Source of the DNA: Leucobacter ruminantium | GTDB taxonomy: Bacteria; Actinomycetota; Actinomycetes; Actinomycetales; Microbacteriaceae | Reading direction: 5' to 3' | Assembly: GCF_017565705.1 (NCBI RefSeq) | Contig: NZ_JAGDYL010000006.1 | Coordinates: 62,001-126,000, forward strand | DNA: 64,000 nt | Shown: positions 9,176-17,864 of the stretch, piece after piece | Layout of the letters: every line of letters starts with the position of its first letter | Numbering within the stretch: position 1 is the stretch's first letter | Notes under the pieces: model-generated | The model's database searches: none | Told to the model about the DNA's origin: nothing | What the model saw: only the letters and a program-made list of their open reading frames with translations | Program-made: the position numbers and the translations under genes

Positions 9176-10197
9176 GCAGCATCACCCGTCGGATCATCCC
9201 CGCCACCGCGCTGGCCGGAGCGATGGCGCTCCTCCTCGCCGGCTGCGTGCAGGGCGAGGGGAGCGGGGGCGACGAGCCCGCCGAGAACAGCGAGTGGTCG
9301 ACGAGCACGCTCTCGCTCGACTGGGCGACCTACAACCCGCTCAGCCTCGTGGTCAAGGATCAGGGCCTCATCGAGGAGGCGCTCGGCGAGTCCGTCGAGG
9401 TCGAGTGGCAGCAGTCCGCCGGCAGCAACAAGGCCAACGAGCTGCTGCGCTCGGGCTCCGTCGACGTCGGCTCGACCGCGGGCTCGGCCGCCCTGTTCGC
9501 CCGCGCGAACGGCTCGCCCATCAAGGTGATCGACATCTTCTCGCAGCCCGAGTGGTCGGCGATCGTCGTCGGCCCGGACAGCGACATCACCGACGTCGCC
9601 CAGCTCAAGGGCAAGTCGGTCGCGGCGACCAAGGGCACCGACCCCTACTTCTTCCTGCTGCAGGCGCTCGAGGAGGCCGGCCTCGGCCTCGACGACGTCG
9701 AGGTGCAGAACGTGCAGCACGCCGACGGGCGCGCGCTGCTCGACGGCGGCTCGGTCGACGCATGGGCCGGCCTCGACCCGATCATGGCGGCGGCCGAGGT
9801 GGAGTCGGGAGACGAGCTCGTCTACCGCAACGTCGACTTCAACACCTACGGCTTCCTCAACGCCACCGAGGAGTTCATCACCGATCACGCCGACGTGGCG
9901 CAGGTCGTCGTCGACGCCTACGAGGAGGCGCGCGCCTGGGCGATCGAGCACCCGGAGGAGACCGCGCAGCTGCTCGCCGAGGCTGCGTCGATCGACCCGG
10001 AGGTCGCGAAGACCGTGATCGACGAGCGCTCCAACCTCGACGTCTCGGGCGTTCCCGGCGACGCGCAGATCGAGGTGCTGCGGAAGATCTCGCCGATCAT
10101 CGCCGAGTCGGGCGACGTCTCCGGCGGGCAGGAGGCGCTCGACGAGGCGATCGACACGATCGTGCACGACGAGTTCGCGATCAAGGCGACCGAGTGA
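9172..10197 (+). CDS. ABC transporter substrate-binding lipoprotein, SsuA/TauA-like
   Basis: Extracytoplasmic solute-binding protein. The 341 residues open with a signal peptide ending in a lipobox (LLLAGC, Cys near residue 25), so it should be anchored by lipidation. The mature part has the two-lobed pattern of the aliphatic-sulfonate/nitrate/taurine group (SAGSNKANELLRSGSVDVGSTAG; KGKSVAATKGTDPYFF). The exact ligand cannot be read from sequence. Known ligands of the family are alkanesulfonates, taurine, nitrate and thiamine precursors. The downstream methionine-synthesis gene favours a sulfur compound, by inference. Confidence 0.87.
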   Translation: MSSITRRIIPATALAGAMALLLAGCVQGEGSGGDEPAENSEWSTSTLSLDWATYNPLSLVVKDQGLIEEALGESVEVEWQQSAGSNKANELLRSGSVDVGSTAGSAALFARANGSPIKVIDIFSQPEWSAIVVGPDSDITDVAQLKGKSVAATKGTDPYFFLLQALEEAGLGLDDVEVQNVQHADGRALLDGGSVDAWAGLDPIMAAAEVESGDELVYRNVDFNTYGFLNATEEFITDHADVAQVVVDAYEEARAWAIEHPEETAQLLAEAASIDPEVAKTVIDERSNLDVSGVPGDAQIEVLRKISPIIAESGDVSGGQEALDEAIDTIVHDEFAIKATE

Positions 10198-11003
10198 CCG
10201 CTGGCACGATCGCGACCACGGGGGCGGCGCAGCAGCGCACGCCCCTGTGGTCGCGCACCTGGGTGCGGGTCGCCGGCGGTCTCGTCGTGCCGGTTCTCGT
10301 GGTGGCCGTGTGGCAGTTCGTGACGGCGACCGGCGCGGTGCCGCCGTATCGTCTGCCCGGGCCCTGGTCGGTCGTCGAGGCCGGCATCGAGCTCGTGGAG
10401 CGCGGCGAGCTCTGGCTGCACATCGCCATCTCCGTGCAGCGCGTCTTCATCGGCTTCCTGTTCGGCTCGGCCATCGCCCTCGCGTTCGCGGCGGTGGTCG
10501 GGTTGTCTCGCGTGGGCAGCGTGCTGCTCGCGCCGATGCTCGTCGCCCTGCGCGCAGTGCCGTCGCTCGCGTGGGTGCCGCTGCTGATCCTGTGGTTCCA
10601 GGTGGGCGAGCAGTCGAAGATCATCCTCATCGCGATCGGCGCCTTCTTCCCCGTCTACACGACGGTGGCCGACGCCCTGCGCCACGTCGACCCGCAGCTC
10701 GTCGAGGCGGGGCGCACCTTCGGTCTGCGCGGCTGGTCGCTCTTCCGCACCGTGCAGCTGCCGGCCGTCGTGCCGTCGGTGGTGTCGGGTCTGCGCCTCG
10801 CTCTCGCCCAGGCCTGGCTCTTCCTGGTGGCCGCCGAGCTGCTCGGCGCGTCGATGGGCCTCGGCTGGATGCTGAGCGATTCGCAGACCAGCGGCCGCGT
10901 GGACAGGATCCTGCTCTCGATCGTGCTGCTTGCGCTGCTCGGCACGATCACGAACGCTATCCTCGTTCTGTTCGAGAAGGCGGTGCTCAGGAGGTGGATG
11001 TGA
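10194..11003 (+). CDS. ABC transporter permease, SsuC/TauC-like
   Basis: Membrane channel of the importer: 269 residues with about six hydrophobic helices. The EAA loop contacting the ATPase is visible (DALRHVDPQLVEAGRTFGLRG, near residues 155-175). GTG at 10194 was taken as start because it overlaps the upstream stop (GTGA), as in neighbouring genes. Its own stop overlaps the acetyl-CoA synthetase start, so importer and enzyme genes are translationally coupled. Confidence 0.87.
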   Translation: MTAGTIATTGAAQQRTPLWSRTWVRVAGGLVVPVLVVAVWQFVTATGAVPPYRLPGPWSVVEAGIELVERGELWLHIAISVQRVFIGFLFGSAIALAFAAVVGLSRVGSVLLAPMLVALRAVPSLAWVPLLILWFQVGEQSKIILIAIGAFFPVYTTVADALRHVDPQLVEAGRTFGLRGWSLFRTVQLPAVVPSVVSGLRLALAQAWLFLVAAELLGASMGLGWMLSDSQTSGRVDRILLSIVLLALLGTITNAILVLFEKAVLRRWM

Positions 11004-13096
11004 CGGCGGTCGAGACCGGAACCGGGACAGGGATCGCGGCCGAGCCGCTGCCCGAGGCGCGCCTCGGCGAGAGCCGGTCGTTCCCGCCTGCCGAGGCGTT
11101 CGCCGCTCAGGCGAACGTCGACGCGTCGATCTACGAGACCGCGAACGCGGATCCGCTCGCCTTCTGGGAGGCTGCGGCGTCGAGGCTCGAGTGGGCGCGA
11201 CCCTGGCACACGGCCCACACCTGGCAGCCGCCCGTTCCGGGCCCCGACGGCCTGTCGGTGCCGCGCGCCGAGTGGTTCGTCGGCGGCCGCCTCAACGTCG
11301 CCGTCAACTGCGTCGACCGCCACGTCGCGGCGGGACGCGGCGAGAAGGTGGCCCTCTTCTTCGAGGGCGAGCCGGGCGACCGCGAGACGGTCACCTACGC
11401 CGAGCTGCAGCGCCGCGTCTCGCAGGCGGCGAACGGGCTGATCGCGCTCGGCATCGAGCCGGGCGACCGTGTGGTCGTCTACCTGCCCGTGCTCGTCGAG
11501 ACCGTCGTCATCGCGCTCGCGTGCGCGCGGATCGGGGCGGTGCACTCGCTCGTATTCGGCGGTTTCTCTGCCGAGGCCGTGCGCTTCAGGCTGCAGGACA
11601 CGGGCGCCAAGCTGCTCGTCACGAGCGACGGGCAGCACCGCAGGGGCGCGCCGGTCGAGGTGAAGTCGATCGCAGACGATGCGGCGAGGGATCTGCCGGC
11701 TCTCGAGCACGTGCTCGTCGTGCGGCGCACGGGTCAACCCGTCCCGTGGACGGAGGGCCGCGACGTGTGGTGGCACGACGCCGTCGGCTCGCAGTCGGAG
11801 GTGCACGAGGCGGAGGCATTCGACTCGGAGCATCCGCTGTTCATCATCTACACCTCGGGCACGACGGGCAAGCCGAAGGGCCTCGTGCACACCTCGGGCG
11901 GCTATCTCGCCCACGCGAGCTGGGCGCACTGGGCGCACTTCGACGCGAAGCCCGACGACGTGCACTGGTGCACGGCCGATCTCGCGTGGGTCACGGCGCA
12001 CACCTACGAGATCTACGGCCCGCTCTCGAACGGGCTGACCCAGGTGATCTACGAGGGCACGCCCGATGCGCCGCACCGCGAGCGGCACCTCGAGATCATC
12101 GAGCGCTACGGCGTCACCGTCTACTACACCGCGCCGACGCTGATCCGCACCTTCATGACGTGGTTCGGCGAATCGCTGCCCGCCGGGCACGATCTCTCGT
12201 CGATCCGCCTGCTGGGCACGGTCGGTGAAGCGATCAATCCCGAGGCCTGGGTGTGGTTCCGCCGCAATTTCGGGCGCGACGAGACGCCCGTGATCGACAC
12301 CTGGTGGCAGTCGGAGACCGGTGCCGCCATGGTGGCCCCGCTGCCCGGCGTCACGACGCTGAAGCCGGGTTCGGCGACGGTCGCGCTGCCCGGCATCGAC
12401 ATGGCGGTGGTCGACGAGCGCGGGGAGCCGGTCGAGCCCGGTCGCGCCGGCACTCTCGTCGCGCGGCGGCCGTGGCCGGGCATGGCGCGCACCGTGTGGG
12501 GCGACCCCGAGCGGTATCGCGACTCGTACTGGGCACCCTACGCGGGGTGCGGCGAACACGGCTGCTACTACGTGGCCGGCGACGGCGCGACGATCGACGC
12601 CGACGGCTGCATCTGGATCCTCGGCCGCCTCGACGACGTCGTGAACGTCTCGGGGCATCGGCTCTCGACCATCGAGATCGAGTCGTCGCTCGTCGCCCAC
12701 CCGGCGGTGGGGGAGGCGGGCGTGACCGGCGTCTCCGATCCGCTCACCGGGCAGGCCGTCGCGGCCTTCGTGGTGGACGGCTCGGCGGGGAAGGCCGACC
12801 CGGACGAGCTGCGCGCGCGTGTCGCGCGCGACATCGGACCGATAGCGAAGCCGCGCATCGTGGTGCGCGTGCCCGAACTCCCCAAGACCCGCTCGGGCAA
12901 GATCCTGCGCCGGCTGCTCTCGCAGCTGTGGCAGGGCGATACACTCGGCGATACCACCAGCCTGCAGAACCCCTGGGCCGTCGAAGGCGTGCGCGAAGCC
13001 GTGCGCCTGGCTCAGAGCCCGAGGGCCGATCACGAGCAGTCGAGCGCGCAGCGCGTTCCGGCGAAACAGCACGTTCCAGCGAAGGAGAACAGATGA
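11000..13096 (+). CDS. acs: Acetyl-CoA synthetase (AMP-forming)
   Basis: Activates acetate to acetyl-CoA through acetyl-AMP. The ANL core motifs are present: YTSGTTGKPKG (near residue 285), the WWQSETG segment whose second Trp limits the pocket to small acyl groups in known Acs, GRLDDVVNVSGHR, and the C-terminal TRSGKILRR with the regulatory, acetylatable Lys at about residue 634. At 698 residues it is somewhat longer than typical Acs (~650), with extra residues at both ends. The GTG start follows AGGAGG by five bases and overlaps the permease stop. A propionate preference cannot be ruled out. Confidence 0.93.
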   Translation: MTAVETGTGTGIAAEPLPEARLGESRSFPPAEAFAAQANVDASIYETANADPLAFWEAAASRLEWARPWHTAHTWQPPVPGPDGLSVPRAEWFVGGRLNVAVNCVDRHVAAGRGEKVALFFEGEPGDRETVTYAELQRRVSQAANGLIALGIEPGDRVVVYLPVLVETVVIALACARIGAVHSLVFGGFSAEAVRFRLQDTGAKLLVTSDGQHRRGAPVEVKSIADDAARDLPALEHVLVVRRTGQPVPWTEGRDVWWHDAVGSQSEVHEAEAFDSEHPLFIIYTSGTTGKPKGLVHTSGGYLAHASWAHWAHFDAKPDDVHWCTADLAWVTAHTYEIYGPLSNGLTQVIYEGTPDAPHRERHLEIIERYGVTVYYTAPTLIRTFMTWFGESLPAGHDLSSIRLLGTVGEAINPEAWVWFRRNFGRDETPVIDTWWQSETGAAMVAPLPGVTTLKPGSATVALPGIDMAVVDERGEPVEPGRAGTLVARRPWPGMARTVWGDPERYRDSYWAPYAGCGEHGCYYVAGDGATIDADGCIWILGRLDDVVNVSGHRLSTIEIESSLVAHPAVGEAGVTGVSDPLTGQAVAAFVVDGSAGKADPDELRARVARDIGPIAKPRIVVRVPELPKTRSGKILRRLLSQLWQGDTLGDTTSLQNPWAVEGVREAVRLAQSPRADHEQSSAQRVPAKQHVPAKENR

Positions 13097-14427
13097 GCGA
13101 GCACGAGTTCGGGTTCCGCACCCGGGCCCTCCACGCGGGCGGCACGCCCGACGCGGCCACGGGGGCGCGGGCCGTGCCGATCTACCAGACGACGTCGTTC
13201 GTGTTCGACGACGCGCAGGACGCGGCGAGCCTGTTCGCGCTGCAGAAGTACGGCAACATCTACTCCCGCATCGGCAACCCCACGGTCGCCGCGCTGGAGG
13301 AGCGCATCGCCTCGCTCGAGGGCGGCATCGGAGCGGTCGCGACCGCGAGCGGCATGTCGGCCGAGTTCATCACCTTCGCCGCGCTCGCGGGGAGCGGCGA
13401 TCATATCGTCGCCGCCGCGCAGCTCTACGGAGGCACGGTGACCCAGCTCGACGTGACGCTGCGCCGATTCGGCGTCGACACCACCTTCGTCGCGAGCTCC
13501 GACCCCGAGGAGTTCCGCAAGGCCATCCGCGCCAACACGAAGGCGCTGTACGTCGAGGTGATCGGCAACCCGGGCGGCGAGATCGCCGACCTCGAGGGGC
13601 TCTCAGCGGTCGCCCACGAGGCGGGCATCCCGCTCGTCGTCGACTCGACTCTTGCGACGCCCTACCTGGTGCGGCCCATCGAGCACGGCGCCGACATCGT
13701 GATCCACTCGGTGACCAAGTTCCTGGGCGGGCACGGCACGACCCTCGGCGGCGTCGTGGTCGAGGCCGGCACCTTCGACTGGGGCAACGGCAGGTTCCCG
13801 TCGATGACGGAGCCCGTCGACTCGTACGGCGGCATCCGCTGGTGGGACAACTTCGGCGAGTACGGATTCCTCACGAAGCTCCGCAGCGAGCAGCTGCGCG
13901 ACATCGGCCCCGCGCTCAGCCCGCAGTCGGCGTTCAACCTGCTGCAGGGTGTCGAGACCCTGCCGCAGCGCATCGACGCCCACGTGGCGAACGCCCGCAT
14001 CGTGGCCGAGTGGCTCGCGAGCGATCCCCGCGTCTCGTTCGTGACCTGGGCCGGCCTCGACGGCCACCCGCATCAGGAGCGCGCGCAGAAGTACCTCCCC
14101 CTCGGGCCCGGTTCGGTGTTCGCCTTCGGCGTGCGGCCGTCGGCGGAGTTCGGGAGCGATGCCGAGCGCCTGCAGGCTGCCCGTGAGACGGGTGCGAAGC
14201 TCATCGACTCGCTGCAGCTGGCGAGCCACCTCGCGAACATCGGGGACGCGCGCACGCTGGTCATCCATCCCGCGTCGACGACGCACCAGCAGCTCACCCC
14301 GGAGCAGCTCGAGGCGGGCGGCGTGCCCGCCGATCTGATCCGGATCTCGGTGGGCCTCGAGGATCCCGAGGACATCGTGTGGGATCTGGATCAGGCACTC
14401 GCAGCGGCGACAGGAGAGCAGCGATGA
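13093..14427 (+). CDS. metY: O-acetylhomoserine sulfhydrylase
   Basis: PLP enzyme of the Cys/Met metabolism family that joins O-acetylhomoserine with sulfide (or a thiol) to give homocysteine (or methionine). The protein has 444 residues, the normal MetY length. It opens FGFRTRALHAG, has the IYQTTSFVF segment, the PLP-binding Lys in HSVTKFLGG at about residue 209, and the C-terminal LVIHPASTTHQQL characteristic of MetY. The start overlaps the acs stop (ATGA) after GAAGGAG. The homoserine acetyltransferase metX, often next to metY, is not in this window. Confidence 0.94.
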   Translation: MSEHEFGFRTRALHAGGTPDAATGARAVPIYQTTSFVFDDAQDAASLFALQKYGNIYSRIGNPTVAALEERIASLEGGIGAVATASGMSAEFITFAALAGSGDHIVAAAQLYGGTVTQLDVTLRRFGVDTTFVASSDPEEFRKAIRANTKALYVEVIGNPGGEIADLEGLSAVAHEAGIPLVVDSTLATPYLVRPIEHGADIVIHSVTKFLGGHGTTLGGVVVEAGTFDWGNGRFPSMTEPVDSYGGIRWWDNFGEYGFLTKLRSEQLRDIGPALSPQSAFNLLQGVETLPQRIDAHVANARIVAEWLASDPRVSFVTWAGLDGHPHQERAQKYLPLGPGSVFAFGVRPSAEFGSDAERLQAARETGAKLIDSLQLASHLANIGDARTLVIHPASTTHQQLTPEQLEAGGVPADLIRISVGLEDPEDIVWDLDQALAAATGEQR

Positions 14428-14993
14428 ACGACAGCACCCGAGCAGACGCCGCAGCGGCCGGAGCCGCCTGCGCGCTTCCAGCACCGGCTCCCGAGCAGCA
14501 GCGCGTCGAGCGCACCTGGCAGGCGCCGAGCGCCGCCGCCCGGCTCGGCATTCTGCGCCGCGCGAAATCGATCGCGATCGTGGGGGCCTCGAACAACCCG
14601 GCGCGCGCGAGCTACTTCGTGGCGACCTACCTGTTGACGAGTTCGCCCTACGACGTCTACTTCGTGAACCCCCGCGCCGACGAGATCCTCGGGCAGCCCG
14701 TGTATGCGTCGCTCGCCGATCTGCCGGTCGTGCCCGACATCGTCGACGTGTTCCGCAAGCACGAGGATCTGCCCGGGGTCGCCCGCGAGGCCGTCGAGAT
14801 CGGCGCGAAGGCGCTGTGGCTGCAGCTCGGCTCGTGGAACGAGGAGGCCGCGGCGATCGCCGAGGAGGCCGGCCTCGACGTGGTCATGGACCGGTGCATC
14901 AAGATCGAGCATGCCCGCTTCCACGGCGGCCTGCACCTCGCCGGTTTCGACACCGGCGTGATCTCATCGAAGCGCCAGGTGGTCGCCCGGTAG
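14424..14993 (+). CDS. CoA-binding domain protein (YccU-like)
   Basis: A 189-residue protein with a Rossmann-like CoA-binding domain from about residue 40 (SIAIVGASNNPARASYFVATYL...) and the IVDVFRKHED and LGSWNEEAA segments typical of the YccU family. The role of the family is not established. It is the last gene of the overlapping operon and often accompanies metY/metX in actinobacteria. The start is ATG 14424, overlapping the metY stop. It ends 24 bases from the convergent ComB-like gene with no clear terminator between. Confidence 0.85.
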   Translation: MNDSTRADAAAAGAACALPAPAPEQQRVERTWQAPSAAARLGILRRAKSIAIVGASNNPARASYFVATYLLTSSPYDVYFVNPRADEILGQPVYASLADLPVVPDIVDVFRKHEDLPGVAREAVEIGAKALWLQLGSWNEEAAAIAEEAGLDVVMDRCIKIEHARFHGGLHLAGFDTGVISSKRQVVAR

Positions 14994-15017
14994 CAGCACA
15001 GCAGGCGTCGTGAGGGA

Positions 15018-15536
15018 TCAGACCCGCACGGCCTCGCTCTCGGCGTCGAGCTCGGCGGCGGCCCTGACCTCGTCACGGCGTCCCTCTGCCGCGAGCACGA
15101 GGCCCGCCGCGCTCGCCGAGAGCAGGTGCTTGAGCGCGCGCTTCAGCGCCCGGAACCCTTCGGTCGCCACGGCGACATCGGGGGCCGAGTGATCGAGGCC
15201 GAGCGCGGACAGCGCGTCGCCGATCGCGCCGGCCGCGAGGTAGTCCTCGACGGCGAAGGCACCGTCGTCGCCGGCGAGCACGAGGTTGATCGCGGTGCGA
15301 CCCCCGCGCGCGAGCTGCTCGTCGACGATCGCGCGCGCGGTGGCCGTCGCGTTGCGCAGGGATCCGCGATACACCGTCGGCGCGTGGAGGAGCGAGGCCG
15401 CGCTCGCGGCGAGTTCGGCGGAGTCGCCGATCGCGTCGACGATGACGACGATGCCGGATTGCGCGAGGCGCTCGATCCCTTCCGTGCCCCAGCCGAGGCG
15501 GACCTGATACGTCGATTGCGCGCGTGAGTCAGTCAT
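15018..15536 (-). CDS. ComB-like protein (2-phosphosulfolactate phosphatase family), short form
   Basis: 172 residues that follow the pattern of the ComB family: YQVRLGWG near the N-terminus, a VVIVDAIGDSAE strand where the family has VVVDVL, then RGSLRNATATA, LVLAGDD and the acidic AVEDYLAAGAI. Classical ComB dephosphorylates 2-phosphosulfolactate to 3-sulfolactate, but actinobacterial members are untested and this one is shorter than usual (about 220-240). The activity is therefore uncertain. A leaderless promoter precedes it. It is convergent with the ABC-acs-metY operon. Confidence 0.65.
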   Translation of the reverse strand: MTDSRAQSTYQVRLGWGTEGIERLAQSGIVVIVDAIGDSAELAASAASLLHAPTVYRGSLRNATATARAIVDEQLARGGRTAINLVLAGDDGAFAVEDYLAAGAIGDALSALGLDHSAPDVAVATEGFRALKRALKHLLSASAAGLVLAAEGRRDEVRAAAELDAESEAVRV

Positions 15537-15542
15537 CCCACC

Positions 15543-15548
15543 AGTTTA
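15543..15548 (-). promoter_or_regulatory. Leaderless -10 element for the ComB-like gene
   Basis: TAAACT on the minus strand lies six bases before the ATG at 15536, with no ribosome-binding site. This spacing places transcription start at the start codon. Confidence 0.5.
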
Positions 15549-15653
15549 CGATTCGGTGGCATGCGGGCGGAGCGCGCCGCGTCGCCGGGCGTCACCCGCC
15601 GTCGCATTCGGCCGAGTCGAGCGGCCTCCGATGCTGCTCCCACCGGACGGGCG

Positions 15654-15659
15654 TAGACT
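15654..15659 (+). promoter_or_regulatory. Leaderless -10 element for msrB
   Basis: TAGACT lies six bases before the msrB ATG at 15666 and no ribosome-binding site is present. No convincing -35 was found. Confidence 0.55.
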
Positions 15660-15665
15660 CGAACC

Positions 15666-16070
15666 ATGGCATACGAAGTCGAGAAGACCGAAGAAGAATG
15701 GCGTCGCGAGCTCGGCGAGGAGCAGTACGCGGTGCTGCGCCAGGCCGCGACCGAGCGCGCCTGGACGGGTGAGTTGCTCGACGAGGAGCGCGCGGGCTTC
15801 TACACCTGTGCGGGCTGCGGGGCGGAGCTGTTCAAGAGCGGCACCAAGTTCGATTCGCACTGCGGCTGGCCGAGCTTCTACGACGCGGTGGATCCCGACG
15901 CCGTCGAGCTGCTCGAGGATCACTCGCTCGGCATGGAGCGCACCGAGGTGCGCTGCGCCCGCTGCGGCGGTCACCTGGGTCACGTGTTCCCCGACGGCTT
16001 CGGCACGCCGACCGGCCAGCGCTACTGCATGAACTCGCTCTCTCTGAACTTCACGCCCGAGGCCGAGTAG
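15666..16070 (+). CDS. msrB: Peptide-methionine (R)-S-oxide reductase
   Basis: Repairs oxidised methionine in proteins by reducing the R-sulfoxide. In 134 residues it has two zinc-binding CxxC pairs (CAGC and CARC), the substrate segment [15 protein letters not shown], and the catalytic Cys in RYCMNSLSL near the C-terminus. Length and motif order are standard for single-domain MsrB. The start is fixed by the leaderless promoter. The 3' end overlaps the convergent thioesterase gene by 20 bases. Confidence 0.95.
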   Translation: MAYEVEKTEEEWRRELGEEQYAVLRQAATERAWTGELLDEERAGFYTCAGCGAELFKSGTKFDSHCGWPSFYDAVDPDAVELLEDHSLGMERTEVRCARCGGHLGHVFPDGFGTPTGQRYCMNSLSLNFTPEAE

Positions 16071-16656
16071 CGCGCTGCGCGGATCCCTCACCCTCCCAGA
16101 TGCTGGGGGCCTCGGCCCGCGTCGCGGGGAGCCGCGTGGAACGACCCCACGCGAGCACCTCTTCGGGCACGCGCAACTGCTCGGGATCGGCGCCGCTCTT
16201 CTCGATGATCTCGGAGACCGGCACCGTGCCGCCGCTGCGCCGCAGAATGCGACCCCGCACGATCGCTCGTGCGTAGATCTCGGGGCGGCGCTGCGCGTCG
16301 GGCCGCACGAAGCGCTGCTCGATGTAGACCGCCTGCTCGTCGAAGCCGAGGATCCGCGATTCGATCCAGAACCGCATCCACGGGTTGAGCGACTTGCGGT
16401 AGGAGATGGTCTGCCCCACGACCACCGGGTACCACCCCTCCCGCTTGAACAGCGGCAGCACGCCGTTGCGCTGGATCAGGTCGAAACGAGCCACGTCCAT
16501 CACCGACAGGTATTTCCCGTTGTTCATGTGGCGCAGCACGTCGAGGTCGGTCGGCCAGACGCGGAAGCGCGATCGAGAGACATCGCCGAAGCCGAGGCGA
16601 CGGCCGCGGGGGCCCACGAACCACAGGTGCCAGAGGGTGCGGAAGATCATGTGCAT
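16051..16656 (-). CDS. Acyl-CoA thioesterase-like hotdog protein
   Basis: 201 residues of the 4HBT/hotdog thioesterase group, with the diagnostic segment [16 protein letters not shown] near residues 35-50 (Asp and the HMNN turn), then SYRKSLNPW. Members hydrolyse acyl-CoA or act on thioester metabolites. The substrate cannot be named from sequence. The last ~35 residues are a polar tail that overlaps the 3' end of msrB on the other strand. The leaderless promoter fixes the start. Confidence 0.78.
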   Translation of the reverse strand: MHMIFRTLWHLWFVGPRGRRLGFGDVSRSRFRVWPTDLDVLRHMNNGKYLSVMDVARFDLIQRNGVLPLFKREGWYPVVVGQTISYRKSLNPWMRFWIESRILGFDEQAVYIEQRFVRPDAQRRPEIYARAIVRGRILRRSGGTVPVSEIIEKSGADPEQLRVPEEVLAWGRSTRLPATRAEAPSIWEGEGSAQRATRPRA

Positions 16657-16662
16657 GGTGCG

Positions 16663-16668
16663 AGCCTA
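16663..16668 (-). promoter_or_regulatory. Leaderless -10 element for the thioesterase gene
   Basis: TAGGCT on the minus strand lies six bases before the ATG at 16656. It is followed directly upstream by a copy of the window-wide GAGGGATC motif. Confidence 0.55.
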
Positions 16669-16735
16669 GAGGGATCCCCGTCGATGACGGCTCGCTTTGT
16701 CGGGTCCCTTCAGGGCGTGCCCGGCGACGCCGGTG

Positions 16736-16741
16736 TAGGAT
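16736..16741 (+). promoter_or_regulatory. Probable -10 element of the efp-nusB operon
   Basis: TAGGAT lies 53 bases before the efp ATG, giving a short leader that contains the ribosome-binding site TGGAGA (16781-16786). No clear -35 was seen. Confidence 0.4.
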
Positions 16742-16794
16742 TGATCGTTGCGATCATTCGCTCGAACATCACAGAACCCTTGGAGAACACCCGC

Positions 16795-17358
16795 ATGGCA
16801 ACCTCGAACGACATCAAGAACGGCACCGTGATCAAGGAGAACGGTCAGCTCTGGAGCGTGGTCGAGTTCCAGCACGTCAAGCCGGGCAAGGGCGGTGCGT
16901 TCGTGCGCACCAAGCAGAAGAACGTCGTCTCGGGCAAGATCATCGACAAGACCTACAACGCGGGCGCCAAGATCGAGACCGCGAACGTCGATCGCCGCGA
17001 CTACCAGTACCTCTACCAGGACGGCGCCGACTTCGTCTTCATGGACAAGAGCGACTACGACCAGCTGACCGTCTCGGGCACCGTCGTCGGCGATTCCGCG
17101 AAGTTCATGCTCGAGAACCAGGACGTGCAGATCGCCCTCCACGAGGGGGAGCCCCTCTACCTCGAGCTGCCCGCCTCGGTGGTGCTCGAGGTCACCTACA
17201 CCGAGCCCGGTCTGCAGGGCGACCGCTCGACCGGCGGCACCAAGCCCGCCACCGTCGAGACCGGCGCTGAGATCCAGGTCCCGCTGTTCCTCGAGACCGG
17301 CACGAAGGTCAAGGTCGACACCCGCACGGGCGACTACCTCGGCCGCGTGAACGACTGA
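16795..17358 (+). CDS. efp: Translation elongation factor P
   Basis: Rescues ribosomes stalled at polyproline runs. The 187-residue length is exact for bacterial EF-P, and the three-domain pattern is complete. The tip loop KPGKGGAF carries Lys32, the residue that is beta-lysylated in enterobacteria and used unmodified in actinobacteria. The C-terminal signature [13 protein letters not shown] is present. The upstream frame is open to 16528, but ATG 16795 has the proper ribosome-binding site and the conserved N-terminus. nusB follows four bases later. Confidence 0.97.
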   Translation: MATSNDIKNGTVIKENGQLWSVVEFQHVKPGKGGAFVRTKQKNVVSGKIIDKTYNAGAKIETANVDRRDYQYLYQDGADFVFMDKSDYDQLTVSGTVVGDSAKFMLENQDVQIALHEGEPLYLELPASVVLEVTYTEPGLQGDRSTGGTKPATVETGAEIQVPLFLETGTKVKVDTRTGDYLGRVND

Positions 17359-17362
17359 ACCG

Positions 17363-17779
17363 TTGTCGGCACGCACGAAGGCGCGCAAGCGCGCCCTTGA
17401 CATGCTCTTCCAGGCGGACGTGCGCGGCGAAGCGCTGCCCGCGGTCGTCGCCGCCGAGGCGAAGCGCGCCGTCGGCGAGCCGGATCGCGCCGCCTCCTGG
17501 CTCTACGCGCGCGAGATCGTCGACGGGGTCTCCGACCACCGCGACGAGATCGACGAGCTCATCATGAGCTATGCGCAGGGCTGGACCCTCGACCGTATGC
17601 CCAATGTCGACCGGGCGTTGCTGCGCCTCGCGTCATGGGAGATCCTCTTCAACGACGAGGTGCCCACGGCCGTTGCGATCGACGAGGCCGTGGAACTCGC
17701 CAAGGAGTACTCCACCGACGACTCCGGCCGCTTCGTGAACGGCGTGCTCGGCCGCATCGCCGACCACGCGAAGGCGTAG
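17363..17779 (+). CDS. nusB: Transcription antitermination factor NusB
   Basis: Binds boxA RNA with NusE/S10 to form the rRNA antitermination complex. The 138 residues include the N-terminal SARTKARKRALDMLFQAD motif and the C-terminal VPTAVAIDEAVELAKEYST signature. A TTG start at 17363 is used, four bases after the efp stop, which gives the standard N-terminus. efp-nusB is the usual actinobacterial neighbour pair. A strong hairpin follows. Confidence 0.95.
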   Translation: MSARTKARKRALDMLFQADVRGEALPAVVAAEAKRAVGEPDRAASWLYAREIVDGVSDHRDEIDELIMSYAQGWTLDRMPNVDRALLRLASWEILFNDEVPTAVAIDEAVELAKEYSTDDSGRFVNGVLGRIADHAKA

Positions 17780-17795
17780 CGGCTTCAGCCCTGCC

Positions 17796-17838
17796 GCCGA
17801 AGGCCCCGTCTTCCTCCGAGGAGGGCGGGGCCTTCGGC
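17796..17838 (+). terminator. Hairpin after nusB
   Basis: A perfect 13-bp inverted repeat (arms GCCGAAGGCCCCG and CGGGGCCTTCGGC) separated by 17 bases. There is no T-run, so it is probably an intrinsic terminator of the T-poor actinobacterial kind. Confidence 0.7.
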
Positions 17839-17852
17839 GTGCACCCATGCTC

Positions 17853-17858
17853 TACGCT
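17853..17858 (+). promoter_or_regulatory. Leaderless -10 element for the acyltransferase gene
   Basis: TACGCT lies six bases before ATG 17865. This decides the start against an in-frame ATG at 17847, which would lie upstream of the predicted transcript. Confidence 0.55.
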
Positions 17859-17864
17859 GAGGCC

